DNA of 64,000 nucleotides from Staphylotrichum longicolle (taxonomy: Eukaryota > Ascomycota > Sordariomycetes > Sordariales > Chaetomiaceae). A model generated the notes under the pieces. It did not search any database. It had not been told where the DNA came from and saw only the letters and a list, made by a program, of their open reading frames with translations. Below are positions 46,875 through 56,724 of this stretch, one piece after another; positions within the stretch are counted from its first letter, which is position 1, and each line of letters opens with the position of its first letter. Position numbers and translations under genes: made by a program. Location: positions 11,098,001 through 11,162,000 of the forward strand of contig JAHCVI010000001.1 in NCBI GenBank assembly GCA_019096155.1, given 5' to 3'.

Positions 46875-48446
46875 TCACGCCGGAGCTTTGATGGCCCCTT
46901 CCGGGGAGGGTTGCTCCGGCTCAAAGGTCCGCGGAATCAAACCTTCGGCCATCCTGATGGCCCCTTCCATATCGCCCTTGTTGAACTGGAACAACCCCTG
47001 GATGGCAGCAGTCGAGGTGTGCCGCTTGGGCACGTTGGGGTCTTTACTGTCGCCTCCAAACAAACCCAACTCATCGAGCCGGCTGAGGAACCGCTCCCGA
47101 CCGACGTGGTCCTCGTCAATGTCGCCGTAATAGCGATCCCACATCTGGGCCGCCTGGTACCGCGTGGCCTCGCCAATGCGCACCATCATGTCGACGCGGC
47201 CAGGCCGGATCAGCGCAGGATCCAACCTGTCGATATGGTTTGTCGTCAGGAAAGCAATCCTGTCCTCGCCAGCAGCCAAGCCATCCAGCGCATTCAGCAG
47301 GCCAGAAGCCGTGACGGTCCTCCCGCTGTACCCATCTGGGTCCCGCTGCCGGCGGTTCACCAGCGCCGCGTCAACATCCTCCAGCAGCAGGATGCTCTTC
47401 TCCGGCAGCTGTGTCAGCAGCTGCGCCAGCAAGTCGTCCGTCATGCCGACCTCGCTCAGATTGATCATGGCCACGCTGTAGTCCAGCTCGCCCGCCAGCG
47501 CCTGGATAAAGGACGTCTTGCCCGTTCCCGGCGGGCCATACAGCAGATACCCTCTACGGTACGGCACGCCACGGTCGGTATACCACTCCTGCGCCTTGAG
47601 GAACTCCTTGACGTCCCCGACCAGGCCCTCGGCGACGCCCTCGTCCAGGATCACGCTCCCCAGCGGCCGCTTCAGCCGCGGCTTGCCCAGCACGGCCCAC
47701 TCCATCTTGCGCGCCGTGTACACGACCGTCTTGCCCTGCTGGAAGCTCTGCGCCAGCGCGTGCGCCTGCGTGAACACGTCCCCGAGCACGTGGCGGTGCA
47801 TCCACAGCAGCGTCAGCGTCAGCGTCTCGTGCGGCTCGCCCGTCGCCGTCGTGGCCGTGCCGGCCTTCTCCCGGTTGACCGCGATGTACACGCCCGGCGC
47901 GTGCCGCACAATGTGCCGGCCGAACCCGGGCTGCACGCGGAAGTCGGCGTGGATCTTGGCGGCGCCCTCGTCGGCGGCGCCGACCCCGCGGGGGCTGAGC
48001 GACTTGGTCGCGGTCGTGATGGAGAGGTTGCGCAGGCGGGTCAGGCGCTGCGCAAGGAAGCCCCGGTTGTCGCGCGGCTGGGCGAGCCAGGCGAGGACCC
48101 AGTTGTAGGACGGGTCGCGCTTGCTGATCTCGATGTTGACGAGGAGCTGGCGGCGGAGGAGGCCCGCGCCCGAGATGAGGGCGCGGCGGCCAAACGCGGC
48201 GGCGGCGCCTAGGCCGGCGAGGCCGATGCCGCCTGCGAAGACGGGGTTGTTGAAGAGCGCATCGAGGCCGAGGATCGAGGGAGTTGACGGGGTCGGTGCG
48301 GCAGCGGCGGTGGGTGTGGGCACGGCTGCGGTTTTTGTCGAGGGTGCTGATGTTGGGGTCGTCGTCGAAAACGGAAACGACGGCGGAGGGATGTTTGTTG
48401 GGTTCGTTGGCAACATCGTGTTGGTTGCTACATGGCTTTCCGCCAT
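46875..48446 (-). CDS. bcs1: Mitochondrial AAA chaperone BCS1
   Basis: Inner-membrane AAA ATPase that translocates and inserts the folded Rieske iron-sulfur protein into complex III. Single exon, 523 residues, start ATG at 48446. A Pro/Thr/Ala-rich N-terminus precedes one transmembrane region at residues ~65-95 (VFAGGIGLAGLGAAAAF). The BCS1-specific domain follows (FRVQPGFGRHIV, then WTVLGKP-like WAVLGKPRLKRPLGSVILD). The AAA module has Walker A GPPGTGKTSF at ~303-312, Walker B ILLLEDVDAAL at ~350-360, sensor TTNHIDRLDPALIRPGRVD and the C-terminal helical lid. An AC dinucleotide repeat lies just upstream, in the leader. QCR9, a subunit of the complex it assembles, is only 1.75 kb downstream. 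Confidence 0.95.
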   Translation of the reverse strand: MAESHVATNTMLPTNPTNIPPPSFPFSTTTPTSAPSTKTAAVPTPTAAAAPTPSTPSILGLDALFNNPVFAGGIGLAGLGAAAAFGRRALISGAGLLRRQLLVNIEISKRDPSYNWVLAWLAQPRDNRGFLAQRLTRLRNLSITTATKSLSPRGVGAADEGAAKIHADFRVQPGFGRHIVRHAPGVYIAVNREKAGTATTATGEPHETLTLTLLWMHRHVLGDVFTQAHALAQSFQQGKTVVYTARKMEWAVLGKPRLKRPLGSVILDEGVAEGLVGDVKEFLKAQEWYTDRGVPYRRGYLLYGPPGTGKTSFIQALAGELDYSVAMINLSEVGMTDDLLAQLLTQLPEKSILLLEDVDAALVNRRQRDPDGYSGRTVTASGLLNALDGLAAGEDRIAFLTTNHIDRLDPALIRPGRVDMMVRIGEATRYQAAQMWDRYYGDIDEDHVGRERFLSRLDELGLFGGDSKDPNVPKRHTSTAAIQGLFQFNKGDMEGAIRMAEGLIPRTFEPEQPSPEGAIKAPA

Positions 48447-48917
48447 GAAGGTATACACACACACACACACACACACAGCAAGTGGCGGGTCCGGCCGTGG
48501 ATGGCGGACGGCGGATGGCGGGGAGAGCTTGGAAACTGATCTGATCGCTGCCGGGCCTGAAATTTTTGGTGGGTCCAGCGTCCCGGCCGGCAACTCGGAG
48601 CCTCTGTGCACCGAGCGAGCGTTCTTGGCTCCAGACCACAACAGTCCATATTGATATGGGCATCGACTATGACAGTTTTCTAGTTCAAGTTTAGGTGTAG
48701 AAGTTGAAGGAGGAGGTCAATAGCTTGGAGATCGCCGAAAAAAAAAAAGGCCGTAGAAAACACCATTGTTTGGTAATGTACAGATATACACAGGACCGAA
48801 CCAAGACACACGCCAGGCGCAACACCGGCTGACACGCCCCGTAGTCCTCGAGTCCACGCCTCGCTCCCTGTCCGCCAGAACCCTATCCACAAAGCACTTG
48901 ACAGTGCCTTGATCCAT
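48447..48917. other. Spacer between BCS1 start and uS11m 3' end
   Basis: Promoter and leader of BCS1 with the AC microsatellite, plus the 3' flank of the uS11m gene with an A-rich run near 48738-48749. No further gene. Confidence 0.6.
48455..48477. repeat. (AC)11 microsatellite
   Basis: Dinucleotide repeat in the 5' leader of BCS1, ending 9 bp before the start codon on the coding strand (read there as GT units). Confidence 0.92.
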
Positions 48918-49574
48918 TTAACCCAATCTCCTCTGCCTCTTACTCCGAGTACCACCAAACTTGAGCCTCGTCGCATCGGCCACCCGCTTGATCTTGGGCC
49001 GCAGCAACTTGCCCTCATTCCCCATCAAGACCTTGACAACCGCTTCTCTCCCAGGCCCAAAGCCACGCAGAACCACCTCGAGGCTCTGGATCTTCTTGAC
49101 CAAGCCCTTCTGGTGCATCTTGTCGATCACGTAGGCGCCCAGCTGGTATGCCGAGTCGTAGTGCTTTCGCCCGGACTTCTTGAACCCCAGGTTTCCGCAC
49201 GACAGCGAGATGATGGCGTCACGGTTCGGCTTGGTGAGGGTGATGTGTGTGTTGTGCTTGTGGCTGTAGATGTGGAAGTGGTATGGCTCCGTATTCTCAT
49301 CTTCTTCCGCCTCGACGGCGAGGTCGTCGGATTCTGGTTCTGTCGGCTTCAGGCTGCCCCGCATGATGTTCTTGATCATCCTCATCGGATTCCCTGCCCC
49401 CGGGGCGCCTGGTTGCGGCGAGGACTGCTGGGGGTTGAAGAGGTTCCCGGCGGCGTGTGACTGGGAGAAGAGCCGGGTCCATTGCGGAATGGCCGTGGTC
49501 GTCGGGCAGATTGTCCTCGAGAGCGGCCGGGCCAGCTCTGGCGCCAAAAGACGGTTGATGGCGAATCGACCCAT
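48918..49574 (-). CDS. mrps11: Mitochondrial small-subunit ribosomal protein uS11m
   Basis: Single exon, 218 residues from ATG 49574 (MGRFAINRLLAPELARPL). The frame stays open further upstream but without likely coding content. Residues 1-~45 are basic and Ser/Thr-rich without acid, as in a mitochondrial presequence. The uS11 domain occupies residues ~95-218: HFHIYSHKHNTHITLTKPN, then DAIISLSCGNLGFKKSGRKH, SAYQLGAYVIDKMHQKGL, then EVVLRGFGPGREAVVKVL, ending in a basic tail. The yeast counterpart is called Mrps18. An acidic insert (EAEEDENTEP) sits before the domain. It is divergent from TIM44. Confidence 0.93.
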   Translation of the reverse strand: MGRFAINRLLAPELARPLSRTICPTTTAIPQWTRLFSQSHAAGNLFNPQQSSPQPGAPGAGNPMRMIKNIMRGSLKPTEPESDDLAVEAEEDENTEPYHFHIYSHKHNTHITLTKPNRDAIISLSCGNLGFKKSGRKHYDSAYQLGAYVIDKMHQKGLVKKIQSLEVVLRGFGPGREAVVKVLMGNEGKLLRPKIKRVADATRLKFGGTRSKRQRRLG

Positions 49575-49966
49575 CCTCGCCAGGCAATGGCTGCAAGAAA
49601 CCTCAACGCCGGGAGAGGGGTGGGGTTGCTGTTTAGGTTTGGACTGGAAGGGAGGGCGAGGCACGCGCGAATGTCCAAATCGGCCGTTGCTGCACCGGGG
49701 CCATTGGAAATTTTGGGGAGTCGGAACTTGCCGGCGCAGTGCAGGGGCCTGGCCTAAGGGACCCCCGAGCCGGGAATTTGCCGGCTCTTGGCAAAGATTC
49801 TGGCGGGCAAAAGAAATCCATCGACTCGGCGTTGCCATCGCGCGCAAAATCCTCTTACACCTCAACTCTTGCGCCGCCGCCGTTCCCCCAACCCTCCCAT
49901 CATCCATTTCTCATCACCTGCGGCGACTGTTGTCTTTCACAAGGGCGGTTCGGCCTACACAGAATC
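49575..49966. promoter_or_regulatory. Bidirectional promoter, uS11m / TIM44
   Basis: 392 bp between the divergent start codons of two mitochondrial-protein genes, so shared control is plausible. No motif can be named with confidence. Confidence 0.6.
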
Positions 49967-51639
49967 ATGAATTCAGCGCGGCAGATCCAGAGGCTCTCGC
50001 CCGGCGCCCCATTGAGGGCATCGGGGCTGCGGAGCTCCCGCTGCACCCCTCCCTCGCAGTACCGTTTCTTGTCCTCGAGGACAACACAGCTCAGCACCTC
50101 TGAAAACGCGTCAAGCTCTGCCTACACCATCCTTCAACAGCAACCCCTCCTCCGCTCCACGCTCCCCGTCAGCGCCGTCAGGTTAGACACACTATCACAG
50201 CTCAACGCACGCTCGTTCCACGTCTCGGCTCGTACACGGCAGAAGGAAGCCGAAAAGAAGGACGCCAAGGCGCCATCAGAAACAACAGCCGGCGGGGAAG
50301 CAAAGGAACCCGAGTCCAAGGAGGAAGCCAAGGAGGAGGCCAAGGAGGAGGCCAAGGAAGAAAAGGAGGGCGAGGAGAAGGCCGAGGGCAAGAAGGAGAA
50401 GAAGGAGGATCTGCCCCCTCCGCCGCCCCATGGCGACAAGACCCCGTGGCAGGTTTTCCTGGATACCATGAACACCGAGTTCAAGCAGTCCAAGGAGTGG
50501 AACGAGTCGACCAAGGCCCTCGCGTCCTCTGCGAACGACTTTGTCGAAAGCGAGTCCGTCCGGAAGGCGCGTCAAGCCTACGAGGCTACCCACGGCGCTG
50601 TTACGTCCACTGCTGCGAAGGCGGTCAAGACGACAGCTGGTGCCATCGGCAAGGGCGCGACGTGGACCTGGGAGACTCCAGTCATGAAGGGCGTGCGGAA
50701 GGGCGCGAACAAGACGGGCGAGGTGCTGGACAAGGCGACCAAGCCCATTCGGGAAACTGAGGCGTACAAGAACGTCAAGGATGTTATCGACGACGGGAGC
50801 AGCTCCCGGTACGGCGGGTGGGTCGACAAAGCCGAACGCAAGAGGCGAAGGGAGCTGCGGATGAAGCAGAGCGGCGTGGATACCAACATCTATGAGGAGG
50901 ATCCCAAGTAAGACCCTCGATCTTTGAATAACAGTCACGGGACGCGGCCACTAACCTTTGCAGTGCCGGAACCAACGTCACGGTCCACAAGGATGCCGCG
51001 TGGAAGGAGGCGTGGAGGGATTTCAGGGATCAAAACAAGGTCGTTCAAGGCATCTTCGGGATGAAGACCGTATACCAAGAGTCGGAGAACCCCCTGATCT
51101 CCACCGCTCGGAGCATCACCGACAGGGTCGCCGGCTTCTTCGCCGAAAACGAGACAGCCATGGTGATCAAGAAGCTCCGCACTATGGATCCGGCATTCAA
51201 GCTGGAACCGTTCCTGCAGGAGCTCCGCGAGTACATCCTTCCCGAAGTCCTGGATGCCTACGTCAAGGGCGATATCGAGACGCTGAAGCTGTGGCTGTCC
51301 GAGGCCCAGTATTCGGTCTACGAGGCCCTGACCAAGCAGTACCTGCAGAACGGCATGAAGTCCGACGGCAAGATCCTCGACATCCGAGGTGTCGATATTC
51401 TCCGCGCGCGCATGCTCGACCCCGGCGAGATCCCCGTCTTCATCGTTACCTGCAGGACGCAGGAGGTTCACGTCTACCGCAACGCCAAGACGGGCAAGCT
51501 GGCCGCGGGCATGGAAGACAAGGTCCAGCTTGTCACATACGCCATCGGCATTACCCGCATTGCCGAGGATGTCAACAACCCCGAGACCAGGGGCTGGCGC
51601 TTGATTGAGATGCAGAAGAGCGGCCGCGACTACATTTAA
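49967..51639 (+). CDS. tim44: TIM44, import-motor anchor of the TIM23 complex
   Basis: Peripheral matrix-side protein of the inner membrane that tethers mtHsp70 to the TIM23 channel. Two exons: 49967-50907 and 50964-51639, with a 56 bp intron (GTAAGA...CAG with CTAAC) that restores EEDPN/AGTNVTVHKDAAW. The product is 538 residues. A basic, Ser-rich presequence spans ~1-85. A charged Lys/Glu region follows with a short KEEAKEEAKEEAKEE repeat (DNA ~50320-50366) and a PPPPPHGD linker. The central helical part contains WQVFLDTMNTEFKQSKEWNE. The C-terminal Tim44 domain (~385-538) includes MDPAFKLEPFLQELREYILP, VLDAYVKGDIETLKLW and RGVDILRARMLDPGEIPVF, ending TRGWRLIEMQKSGRDYI. Length and order are normal. 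Confidence 0.95.
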
Positions 51640-52023
51640 ACAACCTTGTATTTCTACCGATTCGACGGGACGGGACGCTGCGCGGCTATTAAGGAAGCGG
51701 ATTCTGATGTGTCTGGTTTCAGCTACCGGTTTTCTTCATTCACTGTGTTCTATTGTCACAACAACTGTATCATACGGCATCGGGGATCTTTGCCGCCCAA
51801 TATCGCGGGAGTTGGGGGTTTTGACGGGATAGAGCAAGGGGAGCAGGCGCCTTGATGCATTTTCATGATCAACACCACTCTGCTGGGGCCCATTGGAGAC
51901 GGGCGTGTGTCGCGAAAAGTCTATTTGTACAATATTGTGGGTGCGAAGAAGGATGCCTCAGAGGGAGGCATTCTCAACAACAGCGAAGGCGGTGCAATCT
52001 AGGGCCAGAAAATAATAATACCC
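51640..52023. other. 3' flank of TIM44
   Basis: Spacer between TIM44 and the minus-strand NADAR remnant. No gene is supported. Confidence 0.6.
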
Positions 52024-53027
52024 TTACAACAGTCTGTATGGATGCTGACAATATCGGGCAGCCAAACATATCCAAGAACAGCACCGCATCTTTCTACTCC
52101 TGCCCATCCTTCTCCTCCTTCTCTCCCTTCCCCTTCCCCTCCTCCCGCTTCTCTTCGGCTCGATCAGTACCACCACCTTCCCTCCCGCCCCCTCCTGAGC
52201 CTCCCTCAACTCCGCCCTCACAGCCATCAACGCGCGGCCCAGCAGATTCAATCCCCACCTCTGCCTCCCACACTCCCGCCTTGGCCGCTCCGAACCCAAT
52301 CCCCCAGATCCGATCCATCGGGCTCGCCTCCACAATCTCCCTCTCCCCCGTCCGGAGCAGCAACTCCCGCATACTCACCCTTCCCCTTCCACCACCTCCC
52401 TCTTCTCCTTCCCCTCTCCCTCGACACTGACAGGGACAGAGACAGGAACAGGGGCAACAATCCACCGCCCGTCGGCCTCGTCGGCGGGGCGCGTGAACTT
52501 GAGCAGGTTCCCTTGCGCACGATCGCCTCGCGGTGGTCGTGCCAGACGGCGTCGGAAAGTTGGCGACCTTGCGGCCGAGGGCCTTGACGGCGCGCGGGTG
52601 GGAGGCGGCGAGGATCTCGGAGGCGACGGCGGGGTCGGAGAAGAGGAGGGCTTTTTTGATACATCATGTAGCTTTTTTGGGGGAGGGGAGGTTAATGAGT
52701 TGGGTGAGTTGGGTTATATAGGACGGGGAGGGGTCGGTAAAAGGGGTCAGGGATCTTGGGTTTAAGGGGGGAAGAAGGGAGGAGGGTGGGTTTACTGTTC
52801 AGCGGTTGGGTAGATGATGGATGGGTCGGCGTCGTCGGTAAAGGCGCAGGGGTACCATTGGGAGAGATAGCCTGTCGATGGCTCCGTCTCGCGCCAGAAG
52901 TACACTGGGCTGGGGAGCTGGCGTCGGCCATGATGGGGACTTGGGCCTTGGAGGGTGCCGTCTTGGATCTGGTGGATTTGGCCCTTTTGGTCACTTTGTG
53001 CTGGGGTTTGGAGCGCTTGGACGGCAT
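52024..53027 (-). pseudogene. NADAR-domain (YbiA-like) protein gene, fragmented over several frames
   Basis: Conserved NADAR pieces appear in the right order on the minus strand but not in one frame. They are a basic MPSKRSKPQHKVTKR start (53027), PSPVYFWRETEPSTGYLSQW and IIYPTAEQ/H up to 52796, a plausible intron 52672-52795 (GTAAAC...AAG), then YMMYQK, ALLFSDPAVASEILAASHPR and VKALGRKVAN (the last two lying in another frame), then DAVWHDHREAIVRKG, NLLKFTRPADEADGRW, VSMRELLLRTGEREIVEASP, DRIWGIGF and finally RWGLNLLGRALMAVRAELR. At least five single-base frame changes are needed, near 52905, 52655 (A6 run), 52555, 52510 and 52390-52260. NADAR proteins hydrolyse N-glycosidic bonds of riboflavin-pathway intermediates or ADP-ribosylated nucleotides. 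Either the gene is dead or the region contains indel errors, since several breaks sit in homopolymers. Confidence 0.75.
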
Positions 53028-53592
53028 TTGGGCAAAATTGACGGGTCACGCTGTTGGACTCGAGAAAGTTGGAAAGGCAAGAAACAAAGAGTTGTTCAAT
53101 TGATGCCTGTCTTGTATGAATCATATGTATGTGCTGCCCGTTAGTCGTGACTGAGGCTGAGTCGGACTACGGTCTGACTTGGCACCATTGGTTGACACTT
53201 CAACGGTGACTCAACCGGCAAAGTTAAGGCGGAAGCCTCCACCCTATGGAAAAGTGAACATCAAGAGGGAGGTGAAGAAAAGCCAATGGTCAAGTACCTA
53301 TGACATTGACTCGAGCTAATTTTTGGCCTAAGAGCGCAACGTGCCCAAGTCAGTCTGTGTTGTGCTTTGATTTGGCAGTTGTTTGATTGGGTTTCTGTCT
53401 GAATGTGTCCGGATACACGAGACCAAGAGGTCAAAGCAGGCAGGCAGGTGGCCCCGCAACTGCGGTGGTTCTCGTGCCAGAATAAGCGAGAGGAGAACAA
53501 GACAAAAGAGCCGCATATAGAGAGAGGGTTGTGGTAAAGGAAAGAGGTCAACCCCCAAAAACAAAAGAGACAAGCACCGTTGCTGGTGCTGA
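53028..53592. other. Spacer between the NADAR locus and tRNA-Ala
   Basis: No gene supported. The part next to the tRNA, read on the minus strand, contains CTTTTG and TTTTTGG tracts (about 53556-53573) that could terminate polymerase III. Confidence 0.55.
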
Positions 53593-53681
53593 TGGAGGCA
53601 CCGCGGATCGAACGCGGGACCGTCTGTAAGATTGCACAAGGAGTATGCAAAACAGAAATCATACCACTAGACCATACCCCC
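53593..53681 (-). tRNA. tRNA-Ala (anticodon TGC) with 17-nt intron
   Basis: On the minus strand the acceptor stem GGGGGTA pairs with TGCCTCC. It includes G3-U70, the classic alanine identity pair, and the discriminator base is A. The D arm reads GGTCTAGTGGTATGATT, the anticodon stem is TCTGT/ACAGA, and the T arm contains CGCGTTCGATCCGCG. The loop starts TTTGCA, giving anticodon TGC. A 17-nt intron follows the base 3' of the anticodon, the standard site; its removal leaves loop TTTGCAT. Total 89 nt. Confidence 0.92.
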
Positions 53682-56600
53682 AGAGTATGTTGATTCTGCA
53701 GACGTAAGAGTCTGTCATAGACTGAGGGATTTTCGTCTGCACAGTCGGCGGGGAACAAGGTGGGGTGTTGCGTTCATCTCCATCCTCTTGTCTCGACTTG
53801 TCCCAGGTCTCGACTCTCAGATGAACGGCCATCGCCATGGCTGGGTGGTAATGCATTCATCATGTTTCCGGGCTTGCACTTGGATTCGGTACGTAACCGA
53901 TGAGTCGATCAGTCGATGAGGGCGCCCGGTTACACTGCCGCCAGATCGACTCATTTTTTGCCGCCCATGCACACTGTCGTTGGTCAACGCGGCAGCCTGA
54001 TCAAAGTTGAATGCGCGGATGGATCAATGGGCTCAGCCCGGCAACGCCAGGTCCTTGGAACCACGCATGCAGCTGCAGACCGATGCCGAGCCGACCGCAA
54101 GATCGTTTCGATCGGGACGCCTCCTCGTGACTCCAAAGGCAGCGCATCACTTCTCACTTTTTCCGACGACGGAAGCGGTTCCGATCTGAGCTTCGGATCC
54201 AGAGGCCGCTGGCTGAGTCCCCGAGTGAGTGACGGAGAATCCGCTCAGAGCCTGGCAGACTCGGCCGGGAAAGGACACAGCGGAGCAGCCCGGCAGCCAT
54301 CCGGGCCAAGACCCACCAAGGCTGCAAGCCCCCAGAGCCAAATTCAACAAGGCTCAACAAGCGCCTTGTCGGTTTCTGCCCGCAGCCGTGTGTGTGAATG
54401 CGGCGAGATGCAGCAAGGTGCATCGCATCGCTAGATCAACTGCAGGTGCGTCCCCGGCGTGGTTGCCGTGTGGTTGTTGGCAGCAGATCAATGCTTGGCC
54501 GCCGCCATGATCAGAACTGTTTTAGGAAGAACCTGCTGCTTCAGGCTCACGTCTTTCCTGGCGATTGGTGCGCGGCCTTGCGGAGAGGACACCCTCTTAC
54601 TCCTGAATCCGGTGTGCTTTGGCTATATATATTGGGGCGTTGCAGCCAACACGCCGCTCTAGATCTTGACTTCGAGTTCGCATATGCACCCACTCTCGAC
54701 ACTGCCAGCTCCCTTGGTGGGGAGCCGGACCTCGCCAATCCCGTATCGCAGCGAGATATTGCTGCAGCTCAAGGGATGGCTTCCCAATGCAGGTAGGCAC
54801 ATGCCCGCCGCTGTGGAAGCAAATCATATCGCAAGGTTTCTGATGGAACCTTGCACAAAAGTCCCGTGTCGTTTGGACTGCAACTCCAACTCGGAGTCGG
54901 AGTCGGGAGAAAGCAGGCCCTCGACTGCAGCAAGGATGCCATCCTCACCGCCGTGTTGATCCCACGCTCGGCTGCGAGATGCACCCGTTGCTCCCTCTGT
55001 TCCTTTGTGTGAGATTCAACCCACATGGTGACAGGGGACGCAAACTGTTGGCTTCCCGCTCTTGGCAGGCCCCAGTGGGTCGAATATTGGCAGCGGCAAG
55101 GGGGAAGGAGTCCCTTGCCGGGCGATTTCATGATCCTAACGCCTTTGGGCGGTTAGCGCTTCTCTTCACCGTCTCTTCCGCTGCAAGCACCAGATCACGG
55201 GGTTTACAGAGTCTTCCTCTCCTGTTCCACGTTGTTGAACAAAGAGTTGTGGTTCATAGTTGTCCTTGACAACCCGGCCACGGTCCAGCACACAATCCAC
55301 GAGCAGACACACTGGTGACCCAGCTGACGTTAACCGCTGAGCTGGGGCGCATTTGGTCAGAGAGTCTTGGTGGATCACGGACCCGGCTCTATAGCACACC
55401 AGGCGTGGCAGTGAGAGCTGTGCCACCTACAACTAGGCAGTCAAGTTGACTAACGTTTGGGTTGTTGGACTTTGCCTCCCGCGCTTCCGCCTTGCACATT
55501 GCTGTGAACCTGGAAGACCGCTCCTCCAGGCCAGGCATATAACGTTAGACGCTGCGAACCAACACGTGCGCTCACCGAAGCTACGGTCAGCCTCACCTAC
55601 ACCTTGCCTTGCCCATCTCTCATCCTGCTTCGCGGCGTATCCACTCGGGCAACAGACTCGCACTTGAACCGTGGCTTGTGCCCATTCCTGGACCACATTA
55701 CACTGTTTCCTGGTCCTAGATTTCTGGTCCGGCAGTTGTGCTCGTTTCCAGAGGATTCCAAAGGTATCGATCGCCCTTACCCGTATTGGCGTCGTGCATA
55801 CTAACATCCCACAGAGCAACGCCGATACGACCAAGTTAAGCAACGAGCTCTCCTGTCAGACTCTCCGTGTCGGTGACTCGAAGTGCCCAGTCACGACCAC
55901 GGCAGGCAGAAGTTGGTGGGACAGCCTCGTGGTTTGTTCTTAGACACCCTGAGCCGTCGAGAGAAAAAAAGACCCGACTTGCTACAACCTCGCGCCCGGC
56001 GTTTGAAGTGACCGCAGCACGAGATTTAAACTCTTTTGAGCGAAAAACAGGGCCGTCCCGGGTGCTGAACCGCGTCATCCTCTGTATCTGGATCTTTGTG
56101 TTCTCACTTGAAGTGGCCAGGGAGAACGCAAAGGTACAGAAGGTACCTTACCTTAGATCCTTGAGCTTTCTTCAGGGTCTGCTTGTGGAAAGACCACAAA
56201 AGGGGGCTTCTCTTTGTTGCCAGATATCCCAGCTGCTCAACGACTGCTCTTTCCTAACGCTGCTAGTAACTTCCGTCTGGCCGGTGACACCGACGAACAG
56301 AGAAGGAACGAGCCGCTGCTGGTGAGACCTCTTGGCACCGTTTGGAAGCGATTAGCGTGCATTGAAGGAAAGACGTCCACGGGGGTTTGTCTCACTTCCA
56401 TCGGAAGCCTCAACTACGCCAACCAATCTACCTCATCCACCTACGTTGGGCAACCATCCCCGGCTGCTAACGCGGCGCCTGTGACCGCAACTTCTCCGTC
56501 GAACCCACGACCCACGACCCACGTGCCCCCCAACAGGACTTCTGGAAGCGACAGGATTACTACACTACGTCCATTACCTTTGGCCGATTTTGAATAGAAC

Positions 56601-56724
56601 TCGCCGAATCCGCCATTCCGACCCCGTTCCAGATCATAGACCCCGGATCCCAGCTCCCAACTCCTAGACTTGCTCCAACCGGGTACTCGCTCCGCCAGAC
56701 ACCGCCAGTTGCGTTCTCATCAGC
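53682..56724. other. Three-kilobase stretch without supported gene, and promoter of the ABC transporter
   Basis: Several ORFs of 60-170 codons on both strands show no domain, signal or splice-consistent extension. A short GAGTCGGAGTCGG repeat lies at ~54893-54908. The last 300 bp contain CCACGACCCACGACCCACG and C-rich leader sequence before ATG 56725. Confidence 0.5.

Noticed and set aside
53916..54434. 172-codon ORF downstream of tRNA-Ala
   Set aside because: Ser/Arg/Gly-rich with no recognisable motif; overlapping frames are equally open.
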